A stretch of 64,000 nt of DNA from Eriocheir sinensis (GCF_024679095.1 NC_066534.1:16982663-17046662), one strand, 5' to 3'; counted from the stretch's first letter, positions 1-12,560 are shown. The notes: generated by a model not told the origin, from the sequence alone. Numbers and translations are program-made.

Positions 1-495
1 TTTTATCTCCTTTTTCAACCTCCTTTTCTTATTTTTTGTTTCTTCTTATCCCTTTTTTTTCCTTTTTTTTGTTTTTTCTTACCTCCATTTTTTAATCTCC
101 TTTTCTCTTTTTTTTTTCTTTTTGCATTTTTTTTTCAACCTCATTTTCCGTTTCTTTGTCTTTTTATTTCCTTTATCAACCTCCTTTTCTCATTTTTTTG
201 CTTCTTTTTACCCCCCTTTTTCCTCTTTTGTTTTCTCTTACCTCCCTTTTTCAACCTCCTTTTCTCATTTTTTGATTCATTTTGCACCTTTTTTTCAACA
301 TCATTTTCCGTCTTTTTTATAATCCCAACGCGTGTTACTTCTTCCTCTTGTTTGTGTTAAGGGAAGGAAAGGGGAAGGAAGGAAAGGGAAGGTAAAGGAA
401 GGGAAGGAAGATGAACCTTTCCTTCCTTTCTCCTCTTCCACTGTTCTATTTTCACTTAATCTTTCGTTTCCTTGTTCAAGTCTTGCTCTTTCATT

Positions 496-705
496 TTCAG
501 TTTGTCTCTGTCTGTCTGTCTGTTTGTCTGTCTATCTATCTGTCTGTCTGTCAATCTGTATGTCTGTCTGTCTGTCTGTCTATTTATCTGTCTGTTTGTC
601 TGTTTGGTTATTTGGGTTCTGTCTGGTCTGTCTGTCTGTCTATCTGTGGTCTGTTTGCCTGTCTGTCTGTCTGTCACGTGATCTTTCTGTCTGTCTGTGT
701 GGCTA
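496..705. repeat. TCTG/TCTA tetranucleotide tract
   Basis: Interrupted runs of tctg and tcta with tttg variants lead into the CT array at 716. Confidence 0.9.
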
Positions 706-712
706 GTTTTGT

Positions 713-849
<137 letters not shown>

Positions 850-1540
850 CACTTCTTTTGTTTCTTCGCCTCGCCACCGACGGATGTGATTGGACGGGGT
901 AATTGGACCGGCGAGGGGACGGGTTGTGATTGGCTACTCACGGGAAGCCTCGCTCGCCTCCTTTCCCCTTCCCTCTCCTCCGTTTTCCCCTCCCCTCCTT
1001 TCTATTCCTTCCCTTCACTTGGTTTTCTCTTTCGGGTTTCCTATTTCACTGTTTCCTTCCTCTCCCTTCATTCTTCTTTGTATTCTTGTTATGTCCTTAT
1101 TTTCTTGTTTTTTACCTGTTTTTTTTTTTTCCTTTTATTAATTCTTCTTCGTTTTCTTCCCTCTACATAACTTTTCCTCCTTCCCTTCCTCACTTTCGTC
1201 TCCTTTCTATTCACTTTCTTCTCCTTCCTCATATTCCTCTTCCGTTACTTCATTTCCCTGCCCTTTCCTTTCCTTCCTTTCCCTTTTCTTTCCCTTCCCT
1301 TCCTTCTCCGAGAATCATCACCTACTTACAATTCTTACTCTCTATATTTCTTCTCCTTTCCCTTCCCATTCCAATAGTAACATTCCCTTGCCATCCTTTC
1401 CCTTCCCTTCCATTCCATTCCCTTAACATCATTTCCTTTCCCTTCCCTTCCTTTCCCCTAGCTTCCCTTCCCTTCCCTTCCCTTCCCTTCCTCATCGTAG
1501 CCAATCAGCCTTCAGTGTTACCAGAATGAGTACCAATAAC

Positions 1541-1543
<3 letters not shown>

Positions 1544-1624
<81 letters not shown>
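1544..1624. repeat. GT array
   Basis: Uninterrupted gt repeat of about 81 bp. Confidence 0.97.
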
Positions 1625-1625
<1 letters not shown>

Positions 1626-2869
1626 ACGGTTTTCTATTATCTTTATACCGAAATTCGATGGTCGTGAGGGAAGGGAAGGAGGAAGGGAGAGGGAGGGAGG
1701 GAGAGAGAGAGAGGGAGGTTAGTGGCTACGGGAAAAAGGGTGATGAGACAAAATGAGAAGGGCGAGAAGATTACAGGTGAGGTGATGTGAGGTAAGGAGG
1801 AGGAGGAGGAGGAGGAGGAGGAGGAGGGAAATGGATAAAAAGAGGGAAAAGAGGATGAGGGCTGAAACGAGAACGATAAAGGCAACGAGGTGAGGAAGAG
1901 GAAAAAAGAAGAGGAAGGTGTGAAGAGGAATTAATTTAAAGGGAAAGATGAAGGGAAAGAAGGAGGAAGGAAGATGGTAAAAGGAAAAAGGAAGAAGAGG
2001 AGGAGGATAAATAACGATGAAAATAACAAGACGAGAAGAAAAGCCAAAAAAAAAATGATGGGTAAGAAAAAAATAATACAAGAAAGGAATGAAAGGAAAT
2101 AACGAAGATAAAGAAAGGGGAGGAAGAGAAAGACTGAAGAGAAAACAACGAAATAAAGAAGAGAGAGTAAGAGAAAGGATGCTGGGGATAGAATGAACTT
2201 AAAGATGAGATGAGGAAAGAGAGAAGGAAGGAGAAAAGGAGGTAAGGAAGGAAAGGAGAAAGATGGAAAGCCGGACAGAAACGAACAGAAAGAGAAAGTA
2301 GGAGAGAAAATAAAAAGTTGTCGGTAATAAATTTAAGAAAGAAAAGTTGGAAAAGATAAAAAAAAAGATGAAAGAAGGCAACTGAAGAGAGTGAAGGACA
2401 GCTAAAAGGCGTAAAAAGAAGATGGAAAGGAAAAAAACAATGGAAAAATAAGAGAAAGAAGTGTAGAGAAGGAAAGAAAAAAATAAGATAGAAGCAATGA
2501 ATGAAAGAAAAAGTAGAAGGCATGATAAAAAAAAGGATAAATTGGACAATAAATATAAAAAGAAGAAAAGAGGCGAGAAAGATTAAAAACACATTAAAAA
2601 GAGGATCAAAAAAGAGGAGAAAAGGAGAAAGAGAAGAGATACAAGGAGAAGAGAAAGAAAGGAGGTAAAAAAAAAAAAGTATCAAGGTGAGAGAAAGAAA
2701 AAAAAAACAAGAGTGTGGAGAAAGTTTAAAAGAAGAGAAGAAAAGAGGAGAAAGTCGAAAGGAAGGAAGGAAGAGGAAAATGAATAAGGAGAGAAGAGAA
2801 GGGAAGGAGGATAAAAAAGATAATTAGATGAGAAAGTTTAAAGCAAGGTGCCAGAAAAGTGTGGGAGGA

Positions 2870-3400
2870 GGAGAGAAGAGGAGGAGGAAGAAGGAAACCA
2901 ATGAGGGAGAGGAGGAGAGAATACGTAAGAGATAGGGAGAGAAGATTGCTTGTAATGACATAGAGAATTGGGAAAAAAAGAAGAGAGGAAAAGAGAGAAG
3001 TAGGAAAGGGGAATGGATAATGAATGGAAGAGAAGGAAGCGAAGGGAGTGAGAAGAGAAGGAGGAAGAAGGAAACAAATGAGGGGGAGGAGGAGGGAATA
3101 CGTAAGAGATAGGGAGAGAAAAATGCTTGTAATGAGAGAGAGAATTGGGAAAAAAAGAAGAGAGGAAAAGAGAGAAGTAGGAAAGAGGAATGGATAATGA
3201 ATGGAAGAGAAGGAAGCGAAGGGAGTGAGAAGAGAAGGAGGAAGAAGGAAACAAATAAAGAAGAGGAGGAGAGAAAACTTAAGAGGTAAAGAAAGAAGAA
3301 TGCTTGTAATGAGAGAGAATGGTAAAAAAAAAAAGAGAAGAGAGAGAAAGAGAAGTAGAAAAGGGGAATGGATAATGAGTGGACGTGGGAGGGATTAGAT
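2870..3400. repeat. 177-bp purine-rich tandem repeat, 3 units
   Basis: Markers such as atacgtaagagatagg recur at 2921 and 3098 and, altered, at 3275, giving a 177-bp spacing. Each unit is almost all purine on this strand with the same internal aatgaatggaagagaagg segment. Encoded open frames are low-complexity artefacts. Confidence 0.85.
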
Positions 3401-4099
3401 GGAACAGAAGGAAGAGAATGAAATGGAATAGAAGAAAGTAGTTGAAGACAGAAATTAAATAGACCAAATAAACATGAAACGAGCATACACAAAAAAATAA
3501 TAAATAATGAATAAACAAAGAATAGAAGGAAAACTCAAATAAATAAATAGATAAAATAAATAAACGTGAACAAGAGAAAAAGCATTAAGAAGAAAAATAA
3601 GAAAAGACCAATAAAATGGAAAAGAATGCATAAAGAAACAAATGAAAATAAGTTAACAATAATAAAAAAGGACAAAATCAAATAGACAAACAAACAAAAA
3701 TATAAAACGAGAAAAAGAACAGTAAAAAAAAAAGACCAAAGGAGGAAAACAAACACACACTGATAAAAAAAATGAAGAAAAAAGGAAAAAAATAACAAGA
3801 CACCTGAAAAATATAAACAAAAAACAAAATAAAATGAAGAAAAAAAAACACAATCAAGAAAACAAAACAAAATGAAGAAAACAAACAAAACACAAACAAA
3901 TAGAAGACAAAACAAACAAAAAAAACACAAACAAAAAAACAAAACAAAACAACACCGTAAACGAGAAACAAATGGGAAAGAAACGAGAAAGAAAACGAAG
4001 GAGAAAAAAAGAAAAAAGAAAACACTAAGAGAAGCATTTCCTACCCAAGAGACATTACCGATACAAGACCAATACTTCGAGGCTGCCGTGTAACTAAGA

Positions 4100-4480
4100 G
4101 GAGGAGGAGGAGGAGGAGGAAGAGGAAGGGGATGGATGGAGGAGGAGGGGGGACCAAAGAGGCAGAGATGAGGGGAAGTGAAATGGAAAGTGAGGGAGGA
4201 GGAAGAAGAGATACAGGGAAGGGGAAAAAAGAGGAAAGAAATGCCGAGAGAGGAGAGGAGAGGAAGATGAAGAGGAGGAGGAGGAAGCGGAGAGGCAAAG
4301 AAAAGGGGAAGTGAAATGGAAAGTGAGAGGAGAAGGAGGAAGAGGAAGAGGAGGAGATACAGAGAAAGGGAAAGGAGAGGAAAGAAATGCCGAGAGAGGA
4401 GAGGAGAGGAAGATGAAGAGGAGGAGGAGGAAGCGGAGAGGCAGAGATGAGGGGAAGTGAGATGGAAAGGCAAGGGAGGA
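4100..4480. repeat. Purine-rich tandem repeat, about 140-bp period
   Basis: The segment ggggaagtgaaatggaaag recurs near 4171, 4305 and (one change) 4449, with shared gccgagagaggagagg text between. About three diverged units. Confidence 0.75.
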
Positions 4481-5410
4481 GGAGAAGAAGGAAGAGGAGG
4501 AGGAGGAGGAGGTGAAAGCGGAAGATACAGAGAAAGGGAGATGAGGGAAGAGGATAGAAGAGGAGAAAAGAGAGGAGAAAAAAAAGAGAAGAGGAGGAGG
4601 AGGAGAAGGATGGTACTGCATGGGAAGGAAGGGGCGGAGGTAGAAGAGAGAAGATGAGAGGAGAGAAAAAAAAAAGGCATACATAGATGGGAGAGAAAAA
4701 TATAGAGAGGAGGAAAAGAATGAGACGTGAAGGAGAAGAAACGAGAAATCCATAAAAAAAAGAGAAAGAGAGGAAAAGAGAGAGAGGAGGAGAGAGGAGG
4801 CCAGGAGAGAGCAACGAGAGGAAGAAGAAGAAGACAGAAGGAAAAAAAAAAAGAGGGAAGAAAGAAAAGTAAACACGAGAAATATCCGACACAACTTTCA
4901 TTCTTTCCCCCGCTCCCCTCTCCCCACCCTCCCCAGACCATCCTATCCTCCCTCCCTCCCTTCTCCCCCTCTCACCCCATCCCCCCCGCCACCCACCGCA
5001 CCCCAAACGGTTACTGATACATACGGCCACAAATGACGCGATAGAGGCCGGCCAGAAAGATCTTAATGAAAAAGCCGATATACAGCGAGAGAGAAAGTGA
5101 TACGTGTTGGCCTGGATGCTGCGGTGATGCTGGGGGGAGAGGAGATGAGGAGAGGGTGGGGGGGAAGGAGGAGGAGGGCAATGGGAGGAGGGGAGAAGGG
5201 GAGAGGAACCTATCAAACCACATTTTAGGGAGTCAGTCAGTCAGCCTCTTCGATGTAAGGAGGAAGAGGAAGAGGAGGAGGAGGAGGAGGAGACGTGATA
5301 CGAGATGATGATGGTGATGATGATGATGGCGAAAATGCAAAAAAAGAAGAAAAAGAAGTAGAAAAAAGGGGAAAAAAGCAGAAAACAATAAAAAAACAAG
5401 AAAATAAGTT

Positions 5411-5413
<3 letters not shown>

Positions 5414-5450
<37 letters not shown>
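5414..5450. repeat. GA array
   Basis: Uninterrupted ga repeat of about 37 bp. Confidence 0.95.
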
Positions 5451-5453
<3 letters not shown>

Positions 5454-5602
5454 TAACATTCGCCAATACCAACCGATAGTGTCGAGTGTTGTATTATCTG
5501 TTGCCGCGATGTGTTACTTTGTGTTGCATCAGCGAGGGTGTCAGTGTGTGTTGCTGTTGTTGTTGTTGCTGTTATTGTGTGTTTCTAGCTTGTTGTGCTG
5601 CG

Positions 5603-5603
<1 letters not shown>

Positions 5604-5667
<64 letters not shown>
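5604..5667. repeat. GT array
   Basis: Uninterrupted gt repeat, preceded by a short ttg run at 5550-5570. Confidence 0.95.
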
Positions 5668-5668
<1 letters not shown>

Positions 5669-6175
5669 GACGTGTACTGTTTTATGTTACAGGTTGAATA
5701 CATGTGTTGACTAATTGGGATAAAAGAAGAATGAAAACACTGGTTAACTCTTGCATCTCCCTGGCTATATAACTAACAATACTGAATATGACTAAATAAA
5801 TACATTAACAAAAAGAGAAAACATAAAAGAGGATAAACAGCATACGAAGAAAAGAAGAAAAAGAAACACCAGAATACAAGATCGGATGTCAGTCTTGGCT
5901 TGCTCAGTATAGGAAAGTTAGTCAAAAGAAGATAAGGAAATGGATTTGGAAATGGAGAGGAAATGGAAAGGGAAGGATATACGTTAAGATTACACTAGAA
6001 AAAACACTATAACATAAACATTTAAATACCCTCTCTGTTTTATCTGCATTTCCTTTCTATCTTTCCTTATTTATTCTTACTGTTATAAAAGGGAAAAAAA
6101 TGGTAATATACATAGACGTAATAATATAGAACGAACACAATAACATTAGAGCGAGCAATTTCTTTCTTTTCCTAG

Positions 6176-6178
<3 letters not shown>

Positions 6179-6220
<42 letters not shown>

Positions 6221-6380
6221 ATCATATCTTTCCCTTCCCTTAATCTTTTCTTCACTCATTTTTCTTACTCATTAGTGCAATCATCTCTCTCTCTCTCTCT
6301 CTCTATAACTTCACCTCTCCTCTCCGTCTTCCTCCTCCTCCTCCTCCTCCTCCTCCTCTTTTTCCTCCTTCTCCTTCTCA
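6179..6380. repeat. CT array and CCT tracts
   Basis: Perfect tc repeat to 6219, another short one at 6284-6304, then cct/ctc trinucleotides from 6329. Confidence 0.9.
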
Positions 6381-7389
6381 TCCTCTTCTTCTTCTTCTTC
6401 TTCCTCCTCCTCCTCCTCCATTCAAGTATTTCTCTTTAGTTTCGACAAGAATATTGGAAGAATCGCTTCACCTCTTCGTCCTTTCTCCTCCTCCTCCTCC
6501 TCCTCCTCCTCCTCCTCCCTTCATCTCTTCCTTTTCCTGTCGGCTCCATAGCTGTCATCCTCCCCTTCCTCATTATCTCCCTCCTCCTTCTCATCATCAT
6601 AACCATCATCATCATTATTTTTATGTTGCTACTTCTTTTCCCTCTCCTCCTCCTCCTCCTCCTCCTATTAAAGTCCCCTTTCTCTTGCCCTTCGCCTCCC
6701 TCCCTCCTCACTCTTATTTATCTTCTTTATTCTTCTTCTTTCTCTTCCTTCTTCTTCCAGTGAATTTCTTTGGTTCATGCTCTTTCCTCTCCTCCTCCTC
6801 CTCCTCCTCCTCCCTTCTCGTCTTTCCTTTCTCCCTCCTTCTTCTGTTTCCTTCTTCATCTCTCCTCCTCCTTCTTTTTCTTCTCCTATTGAATTCCCTT
6901 CTTTCCTGCCCTTCTATCTCTTTCTCCTTCCTTCACTCTTCCCTCTTCCCCCTCCCTTTTCTTCCTCTTTCACTCCTTCCTCTTTTCCCCTCCTTCTCCT
7001 CAACCATCACTTCCGCCATTGCCTTTCTTCTTCCTCCTCCTCCTTCTTCTCTTTTACTTCTCCTCCTCCTCCTCCTCCTACCCTTCCTCTTCCTTCTTTT
7101 CTTCTTCTACTCCTTCACCGCCAACCCTCCTTCTCCCTTCTTCTCTCCATCACCAACCACGACCTTCACTCCTTCCCTTGCCTCAGCTCACCACCACCAC
7201 CACTCCTCCTCCTCCTTATCTTCCTCGTGTCGTATCTCTCGACCCAAACTTCCTCGAGGACAGGGCTGCCAGATGCCGCCTTCCGTCTCGGCCCCCGCAC
7301 CTAATTCCTCAGTCGTTCCCCGTCCATTACACTCCGCAGGGACACATATATTTACCCTTCTACGTTTTCTTTGTCTTCGGGCGCAATTT

Positions 7390-8080
7390 CAAGACGGTGA
7401 AGGTTAGGGATGGGAAGGGAAAGGAGGGGAGGGGAAGGGTGGGGAAGGGAAGTGAAGGGAAGGGAAGGGATGGATTGGGGTGGTTGGGAATGGGTTGGAA
7501 TGGGAAGGGAAGGGTTGGGAGTCATAGAGAAGGAAGGGAAGGGAAGGAGAGGGAAGGGATGGGGGATGGGAAGGGATGGAATGGGAATGGAAAGTAAGGG
7601 AAGCAGAGGGAAGGGAAGGGAAGAGAAGGGGATGGGATGGAAGGGGATGAGAGGGGAAAGGTAGGGATGGGTTGGGGTGGTTTGGAAAGAGTTGGAATGG
7701 GAAAGGAAGGGTTGGAATGGATAAGGAAAGGAAGGGAAGGAACTGGAGGATGTTGAAAAGGTAATTGAAAGGAAGGGAAGAGAAAAGAAGGCTTGGGATA
7801 GGTTAGGAGGTTAAGAAAGGAAGGGAAGGAAAGGAAAGGGAGGGGAGGAGATGGAAATAGGGATGAGGATGGGTTAGAAAAGAAATGGAAAAGAAAGGAA
7901 AGGAAGGGAAGGAGGAAGGTGGAAAGGGGATTGAAGGGGAAGAGAAAATACGGGACGAGATGGGAGGAAAGAAAAGATAAAAGGAAGGGAAGGAAAAGGA
8001 AGGGAAGAGATGGGAGCGACAATAAAGATAAGTAAAGGGAAGGAAAAGGAAAGGGAAGGAAAGGGAAGCAAAGGGAAACG
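7390..8080. repeat. GGGAA-type purine tract
   Basis: Degenerate gggaagggaa repeats with tgg substitutions fill this stretch; all open frames in it are artefacts. Confidence 0.8.
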
Positions 8081-8111
8081 CCTGATCTTTGTCTACTGTG
8101 GATGGTTTCAG

Positions 8112-8163
<52 letters not shown>

Positions 8164-8228
8164 CGATTATTCCTTATGTTTATCGCTCTTGTTCTTTCCT
8201 CTCTTGTTGGAAGTGTGGCTGTTTTTGT

Positions 8229-8274
<46 letters not shown>
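8112..8274. repeat. CA array and CT array
   Basis: A ca repeat at 8112-8160 with one aaac break and a perfect ct repeat at 8230-8274 are separated by 69 bp of unique sequence. Confidence 0.95.
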
Positions 8275-8279
<5 letters not shown>

Positions 8280-8325
8280 TCGCCCTTCCTCTTCCCAAAA
8301 TTATCGTCTGCTGTGATCTCGCTAA

Positions 8326-8372
<47 letters not shown>
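8326..8372. repeat. TTG trinucleotide array
   Basis: Uninterrupted ttg repeat of about 47 bp. Confidence 0.95.
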
Positions 8373-8373
<1 letters not shown>

Positions 8374-8800
8374 GTCTTCTTGAGCTACAGAGTTTATAGA
8401 TACACTATCCGACGAAACTACAAACCTTGAGAAACAAAGGCAGTGTGGAGGAGCGGGGTGATGTTAGGTGAAGGGGAGAGGGAGGGAGGGGAGGGGAAGA
8501 GGGGAAGGAGTGGAAGGGGGAAGGAGAGGGGGGTGAGTTAGGGAGGGGAAGGGGGAAGGAGAGGGGAAGAGGGAAGGTTAAGTGAGGGGAAGAGGGAAGG
8601 AGAGGGGAGGTTAGGTGAGGGGAAGGGGGAAAGAGAGAGGGGAGGTTAGGTGAGGGGGAGAAGGGGGGGGAGGGGGAGAGGGGAAGGAGAGATGGGGGTG
8701 GGCAGGGGAGCGAAAGTTTGAATCCAGACACGAAAGAATAGACATGAAAACTTTGGAAACTTTTATACTCTATAGTGAACGAGAGGTTGTGTTGTGTTGG

Positions 8801-9180
8801 TGTGTTGCTTGCTGAACGATAAGGCTTCTTGTTTTATCTACTCTGTGTTGCTTGCTGAACGATAAGGCTTCTTGTTTTATCTACTCTGTGTTGCTTGCTG
8901 AACGATAAGGCTTCTTGTTTTATCTACTCTGTGTTGCTTACTGAACGATAAGGCTTCTTGTTTTATCTACTCTGTGTTGCTTGCTGAACGATAAGGCTTC
9001 TTGTTTTATCTACTCTGTGTTGCTTGCTGAACGATAAGGCTTCTTGTTTTATCTACTCTGTGTTGCTTGCTGAACGATAAGGCTTCTTGTTTTATCTACT
9101 CTGTGTTGCTTACTGAACGATAAGGCTTCTTGTTTTATCTACTCTGTGTTGCTTGCTGAACGATAAGGCTTTTTGTTTTG
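8801..9180. repeat. 43-bp minisatellite, about 8.8 units
   Basis: A 43-bp unit beginning tgtgttgcttgctgaacgat is repeated almost without change; two copies read gcttactg instead of gcttgctg and the last copy degenerates at gctttttg. The near identity points to recent expansion. Confidence 0.95.
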
Positions 9181-9467
9181 TCCCTTTCCACCTTCCTTCC
9201 TTTCTTCCTCCCTTCTCTCATAGCCCCCTTCCCCTTCCCTCCGTCCCTCTCTCCTTCTAGCCTTCCTTTCTCTGTCTCCCTGCCTCTTTCCTTCTCTCCC
9301 CCAATATCATCCAGTGTCCTCTTTAACTTCAACTCTCCTCCTCCTCCTCTTTCCTCCCTCCCGTCCTTCCGTTCTTCCTTCTTTCCCACCCTCTCTCCCT
9401 CTCTCCCTTCCCTTATATCTTTATCATACACGAGGCACACCAGGAAATGTCAGGACGAAGACTGATG

Positions 9468-9470
<3 letters not shown>

Positions 9471-9561
<91 letters not shown>
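9471..9561. repeat. GA array next to the FN3-1 exon donor
   Basis: Perfect ga repeat of 91 bp whose edge is 19 nt from the donor at 9580. In the transcript it is a CU repeat. Confidence 0.97.
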
Positions 9562-9563
<2 letters not shown>

Positions 9564-9580
9564 GGGGTGGGGGTACTCAC

Positions 9581-10146
9581 CTGCCACGTGACCTTCATGG
9601 TAGTCGCCGAGAGGGTGTTGAGCGCCGTCAGGTTGAGGCGGCGGCCCAGCAGGGAGGGCGTGTGCTCCACCCGGGTTGCCACGCCCTCCCCCGCGCCACC
9701 CACGCCCACCACCACCACCTGGGACCACGGGGACGGCGGAGACTTTCCCAGCGAGTTTTCGGCGCGTACCACGAACACCTGCGGACGGCCGGCCTCCAGT
9801 GGGGATGTGTAACGCGTCCGCACCAGCCCGCGCGCCACCACCCGCCACTGGCCCGCCCGCGCCTCGCCCTCCGATGTGTAGGACTCCAGCGTGTAGCCCA
9901 GCAGCGGCGCGTCGCCCACAGTGTTCGGCGGCGCCCACACCAGCGTGACGGAGGCGTTGGTGAGGTCACTGACGCGCGGGCGGGTGGGCTGGGCGGGCAG
10001 GGCGCTGAGGGCGGGCGTCACCTTGTAGCTGCGCGCCGCCTGAGGGTCGTCGCCGCCCACCACCAGCAGCGACACCGACCTCTGCGATGACCCCGCCCAC
10101 GACTGCGCCAAGCACGTGTAGCGGCCACTGTCCGTCTCATGGAGGC
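9581..10146 (-). CDS. robo: Roundabout receptor, end of Ig5, FN3-1 and start of FN3-2
   Basis: This 566-bp exon encodes about 189 residues. It starts with S-LHETDSGRYTC, which supplies the second Ig5 cysteine, and closes that domain by residue 30. After a short linker comes a fibronectin type III domain, about residues 50-147, with PRVSDLTNASVTLVW (strand A-B, core tryptophan), LLGYTLE, and VVRAENSLGKSPPS, the F-G strand signature shared with Robo FN3-1 (VRAEN, VRAAN). The last part, NLTALNTLSATTMKVTWQ, is the first strand pair of FN3-2. The acceptor is ctccctacag with a perfect branch-site match upstream; the donor is CAG|GTGAGT and the exon ends in phase 0. The next exon, completing FN3-2, is not visible in the remaining 9.5 kb. 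FN3 domains in Robo connect the Slit-binding Ig region to the membrane. Confidence 0.94.
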
Positions 10147-10166
10147 CTGTAGGGAGGAGAGGGAGA

Positions 10167-10173
10167 GTTAGTA
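10167..10173 (-). promoter_or_regulatory. Consensus branch site before the FN3-1 exon
   Basis: On the transcript strand this reads TACTAAC, the optimal branch-point sequence. Its branch adenosine (position 10168) is 22 nt upstream of the exon start and is followed by a pyrimidine tract ending in ctacag. It supports the chosen acceptor. Confidence 0.75.
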
Positions 10174-10460
10174 AGGGTGGTCGGGGGTGTAGAGATAGAG
10201 GTAGAGTTGTGGGTTATTACTGAAAAATACCAATAAAGGAAATGAGAAAATAGAAGAAAGGAAAAATTACTTAAAAAAACTCTGGAAGGAAAGACAAATA
10301 ATTCAGAAGGTTAAAACACAAGTGCAAAACCAGTGAAAAAAAACAACTAGATGTCAAGTGAATATTGAAAAAGAAAATAAGAGTTAACGCACGAGAACAT
10401 TGACATTGAGTGAAAAGATAATCCGGGAGCCGTTGGAAAGGCATATCCCGGGACTACGGG

Positions 10461-11366
10461 CCATATTTTAAAACATTTCTGACCCCAAGAACACGTAATT
10501 TACTAGTCTTTCCTGTGAGTTTAGGGCATTTCCAGGGGTACTTTTATGACCCTGGTGGTAGTCTGAGCCTTCTTCTGTACCATATTTTTAAACATTTCTG
10601 CCCCCAAGAACACGTAATTTACTAGTCTTTCGTGGGAGTTTAGGGCATTTCCAGGGGTACTTTTATGACCCTGGTGGTAGTCTGAGCCTTCTTCTGTACC
10701 ATATTTTTAAACATTTCTGCCCCCTAGAACACGTAATTTACTAGTCTTTCGTGGGAGTTTAGGGCATTTCCAGGGGTACTTTTATGACCCTGGTGGTAGT
10801 CTGAGCCTTCTTCTGTACCATATTTTTAAACATTTCTGACCTTTTGTCCTTACTTTATGACCCTGGGTAGCCTGAGCCTTCTTCTGTACCATATTTTTAA
10901 ACATTTCTGACCCCTAGAACACGTAATTTACTAGTCTTTCGTGGGAGTTTAGGGCATTTCCAGGGGTACTTTTATGACCCTGGTGGTAGTCTGAGCCTTC
11001 TTCTGTACCATATTTTTAAACATTTCTGCCCCCAAGAACACGTAATTTACTAGTCTTTCGTGGGAGTTTAGGGCATTTCCAGGGGTACTTTTATGACCCT
11101 GGTGGTAGTCTGAGCCTTCTTCTGTACCATATTTTTAAACATTTCTGCCCCCAAGAACACGTAATTTACTAGTCTTTCGTGGGAGTTTAGGGCATTTCCA
11201 GGGGTACTTTTATGACCCTGGTGGTAGTCTGAGCCTTCTTCTGTACCATATTTTTAAACATTTCTGCCCCCTAGAACACGTAATTTACTAGTCTTTCGTG
11301 GGAGTTTAGGGCATTTCCAGGGGTACTTTTATGACCCTGGTGGTAGTCTGAGCCTTCTTCTGTACC
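10461..11366. repeat. 119-bp minisatellite, 8 units
   Basis: Seven units of 119 bp and one internally deleted unit of 71 bp (10818-10888) repeat head to tail, starting ccatatttttaaacatttct and ending gagccttcttctgta. Units differ by only a few bases, for example aagaac versus tagaac. It may be the internal part of a retroelement whose end lies to the right. Confidence 0.92.
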
Positions 11367-11608
11367 GTGAACCTAAAAGAACACTCATTAGAACCCGATT
11401 AACCTCCTTTTTAACCTTTGGAAATAGTAGGTGTGAGGGGTGGGAGCATCTGACAACACCAACCTACATTTGATCTGATATTAGCTATAGCTGCATATGG
11501 CCTCGGTGATCATAGGCTGTGGTGGGGGCCAACACGATCGACACCTTCACAATAACTAGGAAACTGGCCTCTTGCAGACTCCTTACGTTCTTATGTTCTT
11601 ATGTACAC
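11367..11608 (+). mobile_element. Possible retroelement 3' end with octamer tail
   Basis: This unique stretch follows the 119-bp minisatellite and finishes in a short repeated tail (ttacgttcttatgttcttatg, split here as gttcttat units) at 11583-11603. Such a tail is typical of CR1-like elements and of SINEs that share their 3' ends. No coding sequence or RNA polymerase III box was recognised, so assignment to a class is only an inference. Confidence 0.35.
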
Positions 11609-11689
11609 AGCGACACCGACAGGGATGAGAATAGCACCCCGACTCAGGCACTCACTCACCCACCTCCCCGAACGAATACCCGACGCAGC

Positions 11690-12560
11690 AGGGAGTAGGA
11701 AGTAAGAAGCAGGATAGCAGGGAGGGTGCGGAAAACTGGGCCACTAGAAAATGAAGACGAGGGGAAAGTACAGTCAACCAGCACTCAAAAAACAGGGAGG
11801 AAGACAGAAAGAAAGCATCAGTTAGCAGGGGAAGGGGAGTGATAGCAGGGAGGATAAGGTTCAAACAAAGGAGGAAAGACAAACCACTCAGTATCGTAAT
11901 TCACTCTAAAAAACAGGGAGGACAGAAAGAGAGTACCAGTTAGCAGAGAGCAGGGGTCGGATAACAGGAAAGGGATGGTGTCAAACAAAGGAGGAAAGGA
12001 AAGCCACTCAGTACCGTAATTCGCTCAAAAAACAGGGACGGGGACAGCTAGAAAGAATGAGGAGGTGGGGAACAGACACGAGGGAAGAGGAAGGTGTCAA
12101 ATATGAAGAGCCCAAGAAGTTGACGAATGAGAAGGACGCACGACAACGAAGAAGAAGGGAGAATAAGAAGCCACTCCATAATTCACTCACTCAAAAACAG
12201 ATAGAAGAACAGCAGGAGGGAAACAGGTGGCGGGGAGCAAATGAAAGACAGTAAGGAAGAGAAGGTTGAAGTGTTGATGAAGAAAAGAGGAAGACAACGA
12301 AGAAAAAGGGGGTATAAAAGGTCACTCCGCAAGGAACCCTAGACAAAACAAAGAAGAAGAAGAGTAATTAAAAAAACCTCTTCGTATAATATAACTGACC
12401 ACAAAAATCAGGTAGAAAGACACAAGGAAAAAATTAAGAGGATGATGTCGTATATGAAAAAGCCAAAGAACTGTCAAATGAAGGAACCCTAAACAGGACG
12501 AAGAAGAAGAAGAGTAATAAAAGCCACTCTATATCATAATTCACCAAAAAAATGATAAAA
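11690..12560. repeat. Decayed tandem repeat, about 120-165-bp period
   Basis: The phrase ccactcagtatcgtaattc appears at 11884 and in altered form near 12004, 12171 and 12526, with accompanying aaaaaacaggga, gttagcag and gtcaaacaaaggagg segments. The units have drifted in length and sequence. Confidence 0.75.

Noticed and set aside
3535..4941. A 468-residue minus-strand open frame rich in Phe, Leu and Ser
   Set aside because: It is the translation of purine-rich minisatellites read on the pyrimidine strand. The apparent membrane segments are composition artefacts.
7225..7400. A unique stretch that might hold the next robo exon (FN3-2)
   Set aside because: No frame on the minus strand shows FN3 strands, and no acceptor in a compatible phase 0 precedes it.
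9447..9948. Plus-strand and off-frame minus-strand open frames over the FN3-1 exon
   Set aside because: They are shadows of the GC-rich robo exon in other frames, without domain content.
8801..11366. Regular direct repeats resembling a CRISPR array
   Set aside because: The 43-bp and 119-bp arrays are head-to-tail without unique spacers, and the context is an animal intron.
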